A stretch of DNA of 64,000 nucleotides from Clostridium cellulovorans 743B (GCF_000145275.1 NC_014393.1:5198223-5262222), one strand, 5' to 3'. Positions 8,662 through 16,799 are shown, counted from the stretch's first letter. Translations and numbers: made by a program. The notes: generated by a model from the letters alone, not told the origin.

Positions 8662-8745
8662 ATGGTTGATGGTGACATTAGCGATATTTGTAATAAAGAC
8701 ACTGCAAGATTTTATTATACGAGGAGAGATGAATATGAAGTATAA
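8662..8745 (+). CDS. Short leader ORF overlapping the methyltransferase start
   Basis: A 27-codon ORF starting ATG GTT GAT, with the best ribosome site of the island (AGGAGGTGG, 7-9 bases upstream). It ends in TAA at 8743-8745, 11 bases inside the methyltransferase gene and in another frame. The peptide is acidic and unlike anything I recognise. It probably serves translational coupling, or it could be the remains of an upstream gene end. There is no run of one amino acid that would suggest classical attenuation. Confidence 0.45.
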   Translation: MVDGDISDICNKDTARFYYTRRDEYEV

Positions 8746-9577
8746 CGCGGAAATTCCAAGAGCCCGCTATGACAAATTTGGAAATAGAGAGTGGGAACGA
8801 CTAGAAAAGGATAGATTAGGAGAACTATTATATCATGTACATCTTGATATATTAAAACGCTATATCTCCAGTTCGGATCAAGTTATTGAACTAGGTGCAG
8901 GTGCAGGTGCAGGAAGATTCACGAAAGATATTGTGAATATGTCCAAGTCCTTAGTTACGTCTGATTTATCCCCTGTTCAGATTGAAATTAATAAAAGAAA
9001 AATGGAAGAACTGGGATTAGTTGATAAAGTTCAGGACTTCAAAATTTTGGACATATCCAATTTGGAAGGCATCCCAGATAATACTTATGATGTTGCTGTT
9101 TGTATTGGCGGACCTATTAACTATTTGTTCGATAAGGAAGAGAGTGCTATAAATGAAATGCTGAGAGTACTTAAATCCCAAGGCAAGTTGATTCTTGGAT
9201 CCCTGTCATTAGTAGGTGCATTGACGTACTATCTTGATGGGGTAATATATGAAAAAGGTATGTTCGGAATTGATGCCACTGAATGGATATTTACCACTGG
9301 GATACAAGATGAAGAGCATTACCCCGTAGAAAATAAGCATTATGTACACATGATGACAAGCAAGGATCTGGATGCTTTGTTCCAGGGAAAACCGGTAAAA
9401 ATACTGGAAAAGAGTTCTGCGGGTTTGTTTATGCATTCACAAGAAGAAACTTTAACCAGAGCTAAACAGGATAGTGAATTTTGGGAACTCCTGATAAGAA
9501 AAGAGATTGAGTTTACTAAATTACCAGGGACATTAGACTGCGGGATGAACATTATTTATGTAGTGGAAAAGCTATAG
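8735..9577 (+). CDS. Class I SAM-dependent methyltransferase under T-box control
   Basis: Cytoplasmic methyltransferase of about 280 residues. Motif I is VIELGAGAGAGRF, motif II-like TSDLSP, and a motif IV-like DVAVCIGGPINYL (acidic start then Gly-Pro) follows near residue 125. It resembles the Methyltransf_11/25 group with a variable C-terminal half; the substrate is unknown. The start at 8735 has AGGAG at 8-base spacing; upstream in-frame starts lack one. Odd points: motif I has two extra residues created by three tandem GGTGCA units (8894-8911), and hand counts of sample lines give more G+C (33-43%) than nearby genes (about 27%). The T-box suggests induction when a tRNA is uncharged, for example during aminoacyl-tRNA synthetase inhibition. 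Confidence 0.85.
   Translation: MKYNAEIPRARYDKFGNREWERLEKDRLGELLYHVHLDILKRYISSSDQVIELGAGAGAGRFTKDIVNMSKSLVTSDLSPVQIEINKRKMEELGLVDKVQDFKILDISNLEGIPDNTYDVAVCIGGPINYLFDKEESAINEMLRVLKSQGKLILGSLSLVGALTYYLDGVIYEKGMFGIDATEWIFTTGIQDEEHYPVENKHYVHMMTSKDLDALFQGKPVKILEKSSAGLFMHSQEETLTRAKQDSEFWELLIRKEIEFTKLPGTLDCGMNIIYVVEKL
8894..8911 (+). repeat. Three tandem GGTGCA units in the SAM-binding motif
   Basis: GGTGCA repeats exactly three times in frame, encoding Gly-Ala-Gly-Ala-Gly-Ala. The canonical motif I would need two units here. Confidence 0.9.
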
Positions 9578-9658
9578 GTATTTTATAATTTTTATACTGG
9601 AATGTTCTGTATAAACCGCTGCTTTATCAGTTAATTTACTTTCCAAGTATCAACAAAC

Positions 9659-9697
9659 AGCCCAGAAGCATTGATCCGTATTGCTTCTGGGCTTTCT
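9659..9697 (+). terminator. Terminator of the methyltransferase gene
   Basis: AGCCCAGAAGCA (9659-9670) pairs perfectly with TGCTTCTGGGCT (9682-9693), followed by TTCTCTC. It lies just inside the rlmH-side repeat and insulates rlmH. Confidence 0.85.
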
Positions 9698-9702
9698 CTC
9701 TG

Positions 9703-9720
9703 TTACTTATGGTACGGTTC
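9703..9720. repeat. rlmH-side attachment-site-like repeat
   Basis: The 3' end of rlmH (codons for E-P-Y-H-K and stop), identical over 18 bp to 8242-8259. With the distal copy it bounds a 1461-bp unit. Confidence 0.7.
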
Positions 9721-10182
9721 CCCATTAATAATCCTAAACCCTCTATAAATCTGCTCCAACAAGATAACCCTAAAAAGTTGGTGAGGAAAAGTCATCTTAG
9801 AAATACACAGCTTATGATCTGCTCTTCTTAAAACCTCATCACTAATCCCTAAACTACCACCGATAATAAAAGCAATATCACTATTACCTCTAACCCCTGC
9901 ATCCTTAATAAAAGTTCCAAATTCTTCAGAGGACAACATTTTACCCTTCAAATCCATAGCTACCACAAGCATATTATCCTTAATGTGCTTTAATATAGCC
10001 TCTCCTTCTTTATTCTTTATCAAAATTTCTTCCTTTTCAGAAGCATTGTCAGGAGTTTTTTCATCATTTACTTCAATTATATCTAATTTACAGTATCTAC
10101 TTAACCGTTTTGAATACTCACTTATAGCTTCCTTTAAGTACTTTTCCTTTAACTTTCCTACTGTTACTAATGTTATCTTCAT
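9703..10182 (-). CDS. rlmH: 23S rRNA (pseudouridine1915-N3)-methyltransferase RlmH
   Basis: SPOUT-class enzyme that methylates pseudouridine 1915 in helix 69 of 23S rRNA on the assembled ribosome. The ATG at 10182 gives MKITLVTVGKLKEKYLKEAI and 159 residues, the exact family length. The SPOUT knot is visible as FIIGGSLGISDEVLRRAD, KLCISKMTFPHQLFRVILLEQIYR and the C-terminal NGEPYHK. A GAGGGAG ribosome site is 7 bases upstream. The gene is intact: integration of the neighbouring island left its 3' end unchanged. In staphylococci the same gene end is the SCC integration site. Confidence 0.97.
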   Translation of the reverse strand: MKITLVTVGKLKEKYLKEAISEYSKRLSRYCKLDIIEVNDEKTPDNASEKEEILIKNKEGEAILKHIKDNMLVVAMDLKGKMLSSEEFGTFIKDAGVRGNSDIAFIIGGSLGISDEVLRRADHKLCISKMTFPHQLFRVILLEQIYRGFRIINGEPYHK

Positions 10183-10210
10183 TTTCAAACTCCCTCTTGT
10201 TATTTCTGAT

Positions 10211-10247
10211 AAAAAAATAACTCCAGGCATCACTCTATCCTGGAATT
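10211..10247 (-). terminator. Terminator after the papain-like gene
   Basis: AACTCCAGG (10219-10227) pairs with CCTGGAATT (10239-10247) with one wobble; on the minus strand the stem is followed by ATTTTTTT. Confidence 0.75.
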
Positions 10248-10253
10248 AAATAA

Positions 10254-10817
10254 TTAACCATATATTCTTCCATCAATTACTTGTGATGGATTTATATAAT
10301 TACTATATTCACAAAGCATCCCTTCAAAAATTATCTCTAAAGAAGGTATATTTAACAAATCCATAGGTTCTACAAAATTCAATGGCTTATCAAACTTATA
10401 TATATCAGTTTTATATAAAAGATATGCTATCATCTCAGAACAAAAGAATTTTCCCTCATTTTCATATTCTCTATTAATAAGCCTAAACAAAATCCCCATA
10501 ATATTATAATCTATATTGCCTGTATATAGCTTTAACAGTTCATAGCTTATTGCGTCATATTGTTTATCTGTAACTGGTAATCTCGCCACCATCATAGGAC
10601 AATTAGGACATTTATTAAACACACCTTGACCAAATTCCTCTTTCTTAAATACACCTATAAATGGATTTCTATTGTACTTTCTTGACATACTAAACATACT
10701 GTCTAAATTTATGTCCAGTGAAATAGAGGAATGACTATATGCTTTACCCGTATATATCTTAATTGCCCTTGAAAATATAGTATTTGTACCAGTAAGAACT
10801 ATAAATATATCCTTCAT
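10254..10817 (-). CDS. YiiX-like permuted papain-fold (NlpC/P60 superfamily) protein
   Basis: A 187-residue cytoplasmic protein with the features of permuted NlpC/P60 (YiiX/YebB) proteins. It begins with a hydrophobic strand (IFIVLTGTNTIFSRAIKIYTG), then YSHSS with the candidate catalytic His near residue 28. A later 'KFFCSEMIAYLL' carries the candidate catalytic Cys near residue 127. Such proteins are thought to act as amidases or acyl hydrolases, but the substrate is unknown. No signal peptide. The spacer upstream holds a striking hairpin. Confidence 0.75.
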   Translation of the reverse strand: MKDIFIVLTGTNTIFSRAIKIYTGKAYSHSSISLDINLDSMFSMSRKYNRNPFIGVFKKEEFGQGVFNKCPNCPMMVARLPVTDKQYDAISYELLKLYTGNIDYNIMGILFRLINREYENEGKFFCSEMIAYLLYKTDIYKFDKPLNFVEPMDLLNIPSLEIIFEGMLCEYSNYINPSQVIDGRIYG

Positions 10818-10943
10818 CTATTTCCCCTTTCCGTTGATAAAAGCTTTGTATATCATTCTTTACTTGTCCTATATTTATCGAACAGGTTTATATTTTCTTA
10901 TACTTATTTTTTATATTATATCATGTTCTAATTTTATAATCGA

Positions 10944-10994
10944 TATGATAGCTATTCTATTTATAAAGAATTTATAAATAGAATAGCTATCATA
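10944..10994. repeat. 24-bp perfect inverted repeat with 3-nt loop
   Basis: Arm 10944-10967 (starting TATGATAGCTATTC) is exactly repeated in inverse at 10971-10994, separated only by GAA. No T-run directly adjoins it. It could be a cruciform, a regulator site or the relic of a small mobile element. Confidence 0.9.
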
Positions 10995-11096
10995 CAGAAA
11001 ATATTTTTAAATAATAAAATCTCAGCTCTACTCTAAATATATTTATATAAAAATCACAACTACTAATTATATAAACTCTATTGTTGAAGATACAGG

Positions 11097-11138
11097 AAAA
11101 GACTATGGACATATTGAAAAATGACAATATGTCCATAG
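11097..11138 (-). terminator. Terminator after the LUD-domain gene
   Basis: CTATGGACATATTG (11103-11116) pairs perfectly with 11125-11138 around an 8-nt loop; on the minus strand it is followed by TCTTTTCC. Confidence 0.75.
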
Positions 11139-11191
11139 CCTCATATTTATTGAAACATATATAATAAGTTTCTAATAATTACTTCTTTATA

Positions 11192-11812
11192 CTAATATCC
11201 TAGCTTTTTATCTAGGAAAATAACATGAAGTCTTTGATTATCTCCTTGTCTCCCTATTACTGTATAATCATTACATATCCTATCCTTTGAACTACAACTC
11301 ATGCATTTTTCAGTCTTTACACATGGTGTCATTCGGTCCAATCTTTTTGAGTTTAATGGAGCTGCTACTTCTCGGACTCTTTTTATCGCTTCATCCATAT
11401 CTGCAACTATCTTATTTGTGCCTGTTATCACTATCACTTTTTTAGGTCCAAATATCATAGCTGCGACTCTATTTCCATTTCCATCTACATTGTAAAGTTG
11501 ACCTTCTTCTGTGATAGCATTGGTACTTGTAAAGTAAGCATCTGCGAAAAAAGCTTCTCTATAAATTTTCCCTACTTCTTCTCTTGATAATCCATCCTTA
11601 TATCTATCTAAAAACTTATATCGACCTTGACGTAAGTAATCTATTATCCCTGTTTCAAACAAAGTCATAGAACCACCTACAGATACAGTTGCTCCATCAG
11701 CTACTATTTCTTCTATCTTATCTATAAGTTCTTTTTCATCTTTAACTAAATATCCGTTCATGTTATTTTTTTTAAGATTTTTTATAACTTTTTCAACTCT
11801 ATTTTCCATCAT
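11192..11812 (-). CDS. LUD-domain protein (LutC/YkgG family)
   Basis: A 206-residue protein of the lactate-utilisation (LUD, formerly DUF162) family. The start of the fold is visible as VKDEKELIDKIEEIVADGATVSVGGSMTLFETGI and the signature 'TSTNAITEEGQLYNVDGNGNRVAAMIFGPKKVIVITGTNKI' region spans about residues 95-135. A C-terminal cysteine set (CVKTEKCMSCSSKDRIC) is present, as in many clostridial stand-alone LUD proteins. LutC-type partners (LutA/LutB iron-sulfur proteins) are absent nearby, so a lactate-oxidation role is not supported by context. Start is 11812 or the adjacent ATG at 11809. Confidence 0.85.
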   Translation of the reverse strand: MMENRVEKVIKNLKKNNMNGYLVKDEKELIDKIEEIVADGATVSVGGSMTLFETGIIDYLRQGRYKFLDRYKDGLSREEVGKIYREAFFADAYFTSTNAITEEGQLYNVDGNGNRVAAMIFGPKKVIVITGTNKIVADMDEAIKRVREVAAPLNSKRLDRMTPCVKTEKCMSCSSKDRICNDYTVIGRQGDNQRLHVIFLDKKLGY

Positions 11813-11963
11813 TCCACCCCAATATTACATTTAATATAACTTCTAGTTACTAAAGAGTTATTATTAAAAATCACCCCTGTAAATAACTCCACCAGAGAAT
11901 ACTTTAAAAAGCTTTTTTCCATATGTTCATTACAAATATACCATAAATTTATCTATGCATAAA

Positions 11964-13001
11964 CTAATTAAGCTCTGACATAATGTTCTTAGCTTTAAAT
12001 ACTTGCTCTCTTAATTGTTTTTTTAGTTCTTCACTGCAAAATGCAACATCAATACCGTTCTCTATTAGTTTTTGCATCTCATTTGCGTTAAGATTCAACT
12101 GTTCCATCAACATGTTATATTCTTCTGATAATGTCACTCTTGATACTGTTCTGTTATCCGTGCTTAACGTTACCTTTATCCCCTTCCTTAGATAATCTAA
12201 TATAGGATGGCTCTTATAATTATCTACTGCATTAGTATCCACATTACTAGTAGGGCACATTTCCAGTGGTATCTGATTATCTATAAGAAACTTTATAACT
12301 TCTGGATTTTTATATGCATGAATTCCATGTCCGATTCTCCTTGCCTTTAACAACTTAACAGACTTTACAATATTTTCTTCATTCCCCGTTTCTCCTGCAT
12401 GAACAGTTATATGTAGTCCTTTCTTCTCAGCTTCTACAAAAGCATCAATAAATAACTCTGGACCATAGTCTTGTTCATTTCCAGCTAAGTCCACACCAAC
12501 AACACCAAAACTTTTATGCTTAGCTGCTAATTCTATTACTTTCCTAGAACGTTCTATCCCTTCATGTCTCATAGCGCACAAGATAATACCATAACTTACA
12601 TTATACTTTTGCTTTCCTTCTTCAGCACCAGTAATGACAGCCTCAATAATTTCATCTTCCGTAAGATCTCTCGCTGTGTGATTAAGAGGTGCAAATCTAA
12701 TTTCTATATACATAACTCCATCTATACTAGCATCTTCAATAAGCTCAAAGGCAATTCTTTTTATATTCTCTTTACTCTGTAAAACTTCTATAGCATAAGA
12801 AAACTTCTCTAAATACTTCTTCAGGGAATTACATGGTTCAATAAGCTGAACCATAGTTGCAAATTCTTTAATTGATATGTTCTTAGATATCAAACCTTGA
12901 TCTTTACACAACTCAAACATTGTTTCGACTCTAATGCTCCCATCTAAATGACAATGAAGTTCTACCTTGGGAATCTTCTTTATCTTATCTAATCTATTCA
13001 T
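11964..13001 (-). CDS. add: Adenosine deaminase
   Basis: Zinc enzyme that converts adenosine (and deoxyadenosine) to inosine in purine salvage, in the cytoplasm. Motifs of the amidohydrolase fold are HCHLDGS (residues 16-22), a mid-protein MRHEG, HAGETG, the GHGIHA metal-site His, and STDNRTVS with the zinc-binding Asp. 345 residues, normal length. The ATG at 13001 is preferred because GGGGTGAT precedes it; a GTG three codons upstream is part of that site. It appears monocistronic. Confidence 0.96.
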   Translation of the reverse strand: MNRLDKIKKIPKVELHCHLDGSIRVETMFELCKDQGLISKNISIKEFATMVQLIEPCNSLKKYLEKFSYAIEVLQSKENIKRIAFELIEDASIDGVMYIEIRFAPLNHTARDLTEDEIIEAVITGAEEGKQKYNVSYGIILCAMRHEGIERSRKVIELAAKHKSFGVVGVDLAGNEQDYGPELFIDAFVEAEKKGLHITVHAGETGNEENIVKSVKLLKARRIGHGIHAYKNPEVIKFLIDNQIPLEMCPTSNVDTNAVDNYKSHPILDYLRKGIKVTLSTDNRTVSRVTLSEEYNMLMEQLNLNANEMQKLIENGIDVAFCSEELKKQLREQVFKAKNIMSELN

Positions 13002-13182
13002 TATTATCACCCCTTTGTCTTTTCATAATAAGTTTTTCATTAACTATAATATATAAACTCTACAATTTCAACCTCTTCTAAAATATAAATATATAGGCTC
13101 CAGCAAAGAATCCTCATAATTTATATTATCAATATTTTTATAGATCTATGACATAAATTCAATAGTATAATCTATATAATAG

Positions 13183-13225
13183 AAAAAGCATCAATACTAT
13201 AACTATATACAGTATTGATGCTTTT
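13183..13225 (-). terminator. Terminator after the SEC-C gene
   Basis: AAAAGCATCAATACT (13184-13198) pairs perfectly with AGTATTGATGCTTTT (13211-13225). A/T flanks make it usable on both strands. Confidence 0.8.
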
Positions 13226-13243
13226 AAATTTTTCTTATCTATT

Positions 13244-13747
13244 TTATGCAGTTTTACCGCAACATTTCTTATATTTTTTGCCACTACCGCATGGGCATTG
13301 GTCATTTCTACCAACTTTATTTTCATTAACGATAGTTTTTGATTTCTTCCAAGTTTCATGTATTTCTTTTCTCTTTTCTTCTGAGAAAATACCATCCCAT
13401 TGTGGAAGAGTAAATAAATACTGAGCCTTAGCATCTAACATATTGAAAAATAATTTTTCATAATCTACTTCTAAAACAATTTCTGTATCAACTTCAACTT
13501 CTTCTAATTCTAGTGGAGCAACTAAACTTTCATTTATTCCATCAACAAAACCCATGAAGAAAATATTATCAACTTCATATTCTTTTGCTAATTCTTCAAC
13601 TGAACCTTTTATCTCTTTTTTATGTTGTGCTAGAAGCTTTGAGTAGATCTTAGTTTCTATTTTACTATATTCATCCCAGAAAGCTGCTTCGCCTTTTTGC
13701 TTAACATAGTCTATCACCATGTCTGTCCATTGTTTGTATAAAGCCAT
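13244..13747 (-). CDS. SEC-C motif protein
   Basis: A 167-residue soluble protein ending in a zinc-binding SEC-C motif: VGRNDQCPCGSGKKYKKCCG, as found at the SecA C-terminus. In SecA this motif contacts SecB or phospholipid and binds zinc. Here it is fused to a helical acidic domain (about residues 1-140) that I do not recognise. Start at ATG 13747 with AGGAG upstream; an in-frame TTG three codons earlier is too close to the ribosome site. Function unknown. Confidence 0.85.
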   Translation of the reverse strand: MALYKQWTDMVIDYVKQKGEAAFWDEYSKIETKIYSKLLAQHKKEIKGSVEELAKEYEVDNIFFMGFVDGINESLVAPLELEEVEVDTEIVLEVDYEKLFFNMLDAKAQYLFTLPQWDGIFSEEKRKEIHETWKKSKTIVNENKVGRNDQCPCGSGKKYKKCCGKTA

Positions 13748-13813
13748 TTTAATCAATTCTCCTTTATTTCTCTTAATATTTGTTTATAAGATAATTCTAA
13801 TTTTAGAATTCCA

Positions 13814-14389
13814 CTATTTTATTGTAACTGTCTGAATATCTGTTGGTGTTAATGGTTTTGTTATATCTACAGTTCCACCAAAGGTAGTTTGGTTTGTAGC
13901 GGGAATTAAAATTTTAACACTATTAATGCTCTTTATTTGCATTAATGATTGTACTATGGCTTTAACTATTACTGCTTCTTTATTCTTATCTTTTATTATA
14001 TTTTCTGAATTACTATTAAAGTCGAAACTAACATAAGCAATACCATCTTTAATAGATACACTTATTATTTTTGTATCTTTAGAAAGTATCCCTTTTAGAT
14101 TACCTGTTAAATCTGCACCTTTAATTAACTCTTCTAAAATTGCCCTCGCTAAAAGCTCATCCTCTTTTATATATCTAGTTTCTTTAGATATGCTTGGTGA
14201 ACCTTCACTACTAGTACTATCAAAATATGCATCTATTTCGATTACACTAGTTTGTGACTCTTCTGCTTCTGCAATAGTAGACTTTTTTATTTGCTCTGAT
14301 TGCTTTTGATTTACATCTTTTTTTGCGCAACCTGTAAAGCTAATCGCCGCAGTAATCACTAATATCCCAACTACCCTAACAAACCTCAT
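13814..14389 (-). CDS. GerMN-domain lipoprotein
   Basis: Exported lipoprotein. The N-terminus has a basic start, a hydrophobic stretch and a lipobox with the modified Cys in ISFTGC (about residue 21). The mature part has a linker rich in Ser/Glu and a GerMN domain (about residues 80-175) with 'LARAILEELIKG', 'DGIAYVSFDFN' and 'SVKILIPATN'. GerMN domains occur in spore germination protein GerM, which acts in spore cortex or coat assembly. The start may be 14389 or the ATG two codons earlier; GGGG spacing favours 14389. It follows walJ by 14 bp and is probably co-transcribed with murA-walJ. Confidence 0.85.
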   Translation of the reverse strand: MRFVRVVGILVITAAISFTGCAKKDVNQKQSEQIKKSTIAEAEESQTSVIEIDAYFDSTSSEGSPSISKETRYIKEDELLARAILEELIKGADLTGNLKGILSKDTKIISVSIKDGIAYVSFDFNSNSENIIKDKNKEAVIVKAIVQSLMQIKSINSVKILIPATNQTTFGGTVDITKPLTPTDIQTVTIK

Positions 14390-14403
14390 AATCATATACC
14401 CCT

Positions 14404-15186
14404 TTATATATCTATATAGTTACTCGGCATATCTCGTTTTGCTAGTGTAAGAAATATATCCTTATTCACATCAACATTTTCATCAATTAAAATATTTTTA
14501 ACTGTTTCATATGCTAGATCTGGATAATTATTATTGTTACTCAAATGGCCGAGTATTATATGCTTTTGTTTATGATCCATTATATCTAATATGGCTCTTC
14601 CACAATCATCATTTGATAAATGTCCTACATTACTTAATATTCTTTTCTTAAGCATATAAGGATATGGTCCAAACTTAACCATCTCAACATCATGATTGCT
14701 TTCTATAAGTACAATATCGCTATCCTTTATAGTATTCTTAATTTCCGAAGAAAAATGTCCTATATCAGTTACTATAGCTACTTTTTTATTTCCACTTTGT
14801 ACTGTAAAGCCTGAAGATGCTACTGCATCATGAGGTGTATCAAATCTAGTTATAAGTAAATCCTTGATTTCTTTTTGCTTATCAATTATGACTTTGTTTT
14901 CATCCTTTAGCTTCCCTAAAGAACTTTCAAGCTTTCCCCATGTCAATTCATTAGCAAATATAGGTATGTTATATTTCCTTGATAATACTCCAACACCTTT
15001 AATATGGTCTGTATGTTCATGAGTTATAAATATACCTGCAATGTCTCGAGGATTTTCCTCTATATCTATTAAAGCCTTCTCTATATATTTCCCTGAAAGT
15101 CCTGCATCAACTAATATTTTTCCGTGTTCATTTCCTATAAAAATACTGTTACCACTACTACCACTATATAATGAACAAAACTTCAT
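14404..15186 (-). CDS. walJ: WalJ/YycJ-type MBL-fold exonuclease
   Basis: Metallo-beta-lactamase-fold nuclease of the YycJ/WalJ family, a 5'-3' double-strand DNA exonuclease in studied relatives, linked to mismatch repair and cell-division coordination. Motifs: SGSSGNS near the N-terminus, metal-binding THEHTDH (about residues 54-60), TDIGH, and GHLSNDD / ILGHLSNNNN near the C-terminus. 260 residues, full length. It begins directly at the murA stop, so it is in one operon with it. No walRK genes are nearby, so the symbol rests on family resemblance only. Confidence 0.9.
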   Translation of the reverse strand: MKFCSLYSGSSGNSIFIGNEHGKILVDAGLSGKYIEKALIDIEENPRDIAGIFITHEHTDHIKGVGVLSRKYNIPIFANELTWGKLESSLGKLKDENKVIIDKQKEIKDLLITRFDTPHDAVASSGFTVQSGNKKVAIVTDIGHFSSEIKNTIKDSDIVLIESNHDVEMVKFGPYPYMLKKRILSNVGHLSNDDCGRAILDIMDHKQKHIILGHLSNNNNYPDLAYETVKNILIDENVDVNKDIFLTLAKRDMPSNYIDI

Positions 15187-16449
15187 TTACTCACCTACTG
15201 AAATTCTTCTTATGTTACCACCAAGTTTATTGAATTTATTCTCAATATTTGGATAACCTCTGTCTATGTGCCCAATATCAGTAACTATAGTTTCGCCTTC
15301 AGCCATAAGTCCAGCAATAATCATAGCAGCACCTGCCCTAAGGTCATTTGCAACTACAGTAGCACCAGTTAACCTTTCTACCCCATCAACGATTGCAACT
15401 CTTCCTTCTACTTTAATGTTTGCGCCCATTTTCTTTAATTCATCTATGAATTTAAATCGGCTCTCCCATATACTTTCGTGAACGACGCTTCTCCCTTTTG
15501 CAACGGATAAAAGTGTAGTCATTGGCTGCTGAACATCTGTCGGAAATCCTGGATAAGGAAGAGTTTTTACATTAACCCCTTTTAAGTTTCCATTTGTTCT
15601 TACTGTTACAGAATCATCATTTTCTTCAACTTCAACGCCCATTTCTATAAGTTTAGCAGTGATAGATTCTAAATGTTTAGGAATTACATTGTTTAGTGTA
15701 ACTTCTCCACCACAAGCAGCAGCTGCAATCATAAAAGTTCCAGCTTCTATTTGATCTGGAATAACACTATAATCACATCCGCTTAATTCTTTAACACCTA
15801 GAATTTTTATCACATCTGTTCCAGCACCTTTAATTTTTGCACCCATAGAATTTAAAAAGTTAGCAACATCTACTACATGAGGTTCCTTTGCTGCATTCTC
15901 AAGAGTAGTTTCTCCTTCCGCAAGAGCAGCTGCTAACATTACATTTATAGTCGCTCCAACACTTACAACATCTAAATATATATTAGCTCCGATTAACCTA
16001 TCTGCAGTAACCTCTGCAATACCATGTTTTATATCTACCTTTGCACCTAATGCTTCAAATCCTTTAATGTGTTGATCTATAGGTCTAACTCCTATGTGAC
16101 AACCACCTGGAAGCTCAACTTTTACTTTTTTAAATCTTCCTAGTAACGCTCCTATAAGATAATAAGAACCTCTCATCTTCCTCATTTCTTCAATAAGAGC
16201 TTCTGTTGTGGTAAGCTCTGTACTATCAACATGAAAAGCATTTCCTTTTCGTTCAACCTTGGCACCTATACTTTTCATTATTGTTTCCATACAACTTATA
16301 TCTTCAATATCAGGTACATTATCTATAACACATACATTTTTGCTTGCCATCAATGCAGCTGGTAATATTGCAACAGCAGCATTCTTAGCTCCAGTAATAT
16401 CAACTGCTCCACGCAATGGGTTACCCCCAGTTACTACAAGTCTCTCCAT
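15187..16449 (-). CDS. murA: UDP-N-acetylglucosamine 1-carboxyvinyltransferase MurA
   Basis: First committed step of peptidoglycan synthesis: transfers enolpyruvate from PEP to UDP-GlcNAc. The fosfomycin-reactive active-site Cys is present at residue 117 in LPGGCHIGVRP, so the enzyme should be fosfomycin-sensitive. The N-terminal GGNPLRGAVDITGAKNAA and C-terminal 'DLRAGAAMIIAGLMAEGE' and 'RGYPNIENKF' are family signatures. 420 residues, full length. Firmicutes often have two paralogues (murA and murZ) and this could be either. It is first in the murA-walJ-GerMN unit. Confidence 0.95.
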   Translation of the reverse strand: MERLVVTGGNPLRGAVDITGAKNAAVAILPAALMASKNVCVIDNVPDIEDISCMETIMKSIGAKVERKGNAFHVDSTELTTTEALIEEMRKMRGSYYLIGALLGRFKKVKVELPGGCHIGVRPIDQHIKGFEALGAKVDIKHGIAEVTADRLIGANIYLDVVSVGATINVMLAAALAEGETTLENAAKEPHVVDVANFLNSMGAKIKGAGTDVIKILGVKELSGCDYSVIPDQIEAGTFMIAAAACGGEVTLNNVIPKHLESITAKLIEMGVEVEENDDSVTVRTNGNLKGVNVKTLPYPGFPTDVQQPMTTLLSVAKGRSVVHESIWESRFKFIDELKKMGANIKVEGRVAIVDGVERLTGATVVANDLRAGAAMIIAGLMAEGETIVTDIGHIDRGYPNIENKFNKLGGNIRRISVGE

Positions 16450-16799
16450 CCTTAATCCATCCTTAATTACTATATTTAAACAAAGCTATTTCCCATTTAT
16501 TACCAATATCGCACATTCCATTATACTCTTTTTTTAAATTTTTACTATGGAATTTTTAATTTTTAGGCCTTTTTTTATCTCAGTGCCATGAATTATTAAA
16601 AATACTTTGCATGAGAAGTCCATTATATCCATAATAATCTTATACTATTTTAACACTAAAGTTATAAAAAGAAAACTGGGTTTTTCAAGATATACCTTAT
16701 TGTTCTGTTATTAAGGAATTAATTTTTGAGATTTATAATTTTTGTAAGGTTATATATATCTACATTATTGTTTAAAACTATAGTTTAGTTACCTTATTT
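16450..16799. other. Intergenic region, 350 bp
   Basis: AT-rich spacer between the downstream end of the lipoprotein gene at 16800 and murA. A TATAAT on the minus strand near 16518-16524 could be the murA -10, but no good -35 is seen. No RNA gene, hairpin or ORF was found. Confidence 0.4.

Larger units (their letters stand above)
10818..11191 (-). other. Intergenic region, 374 bp, two strong hairpins
   Basis: Holds the 24-bp perfect inverted repeat at 10944-10994 and the terminator at 11097-11138. Otherwise AT-rich with no coding sequence. It must contain the promoter of the papain-like gene. Confidence 0.5.

Noticed and set aside
11192..11812. LUD protein as part of a lactate-oxidation (lutABC) operon
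   Set aside because: No iron-sulfur LutA/LutB-like gene or lactate permease is adjacent.
13159..13434. 91-codon frame on the minus strand within and after the SEC-C gene
   Set aside because: It lies in another frame of a gene with a clear zinc motif, and covers that gene's terminator.
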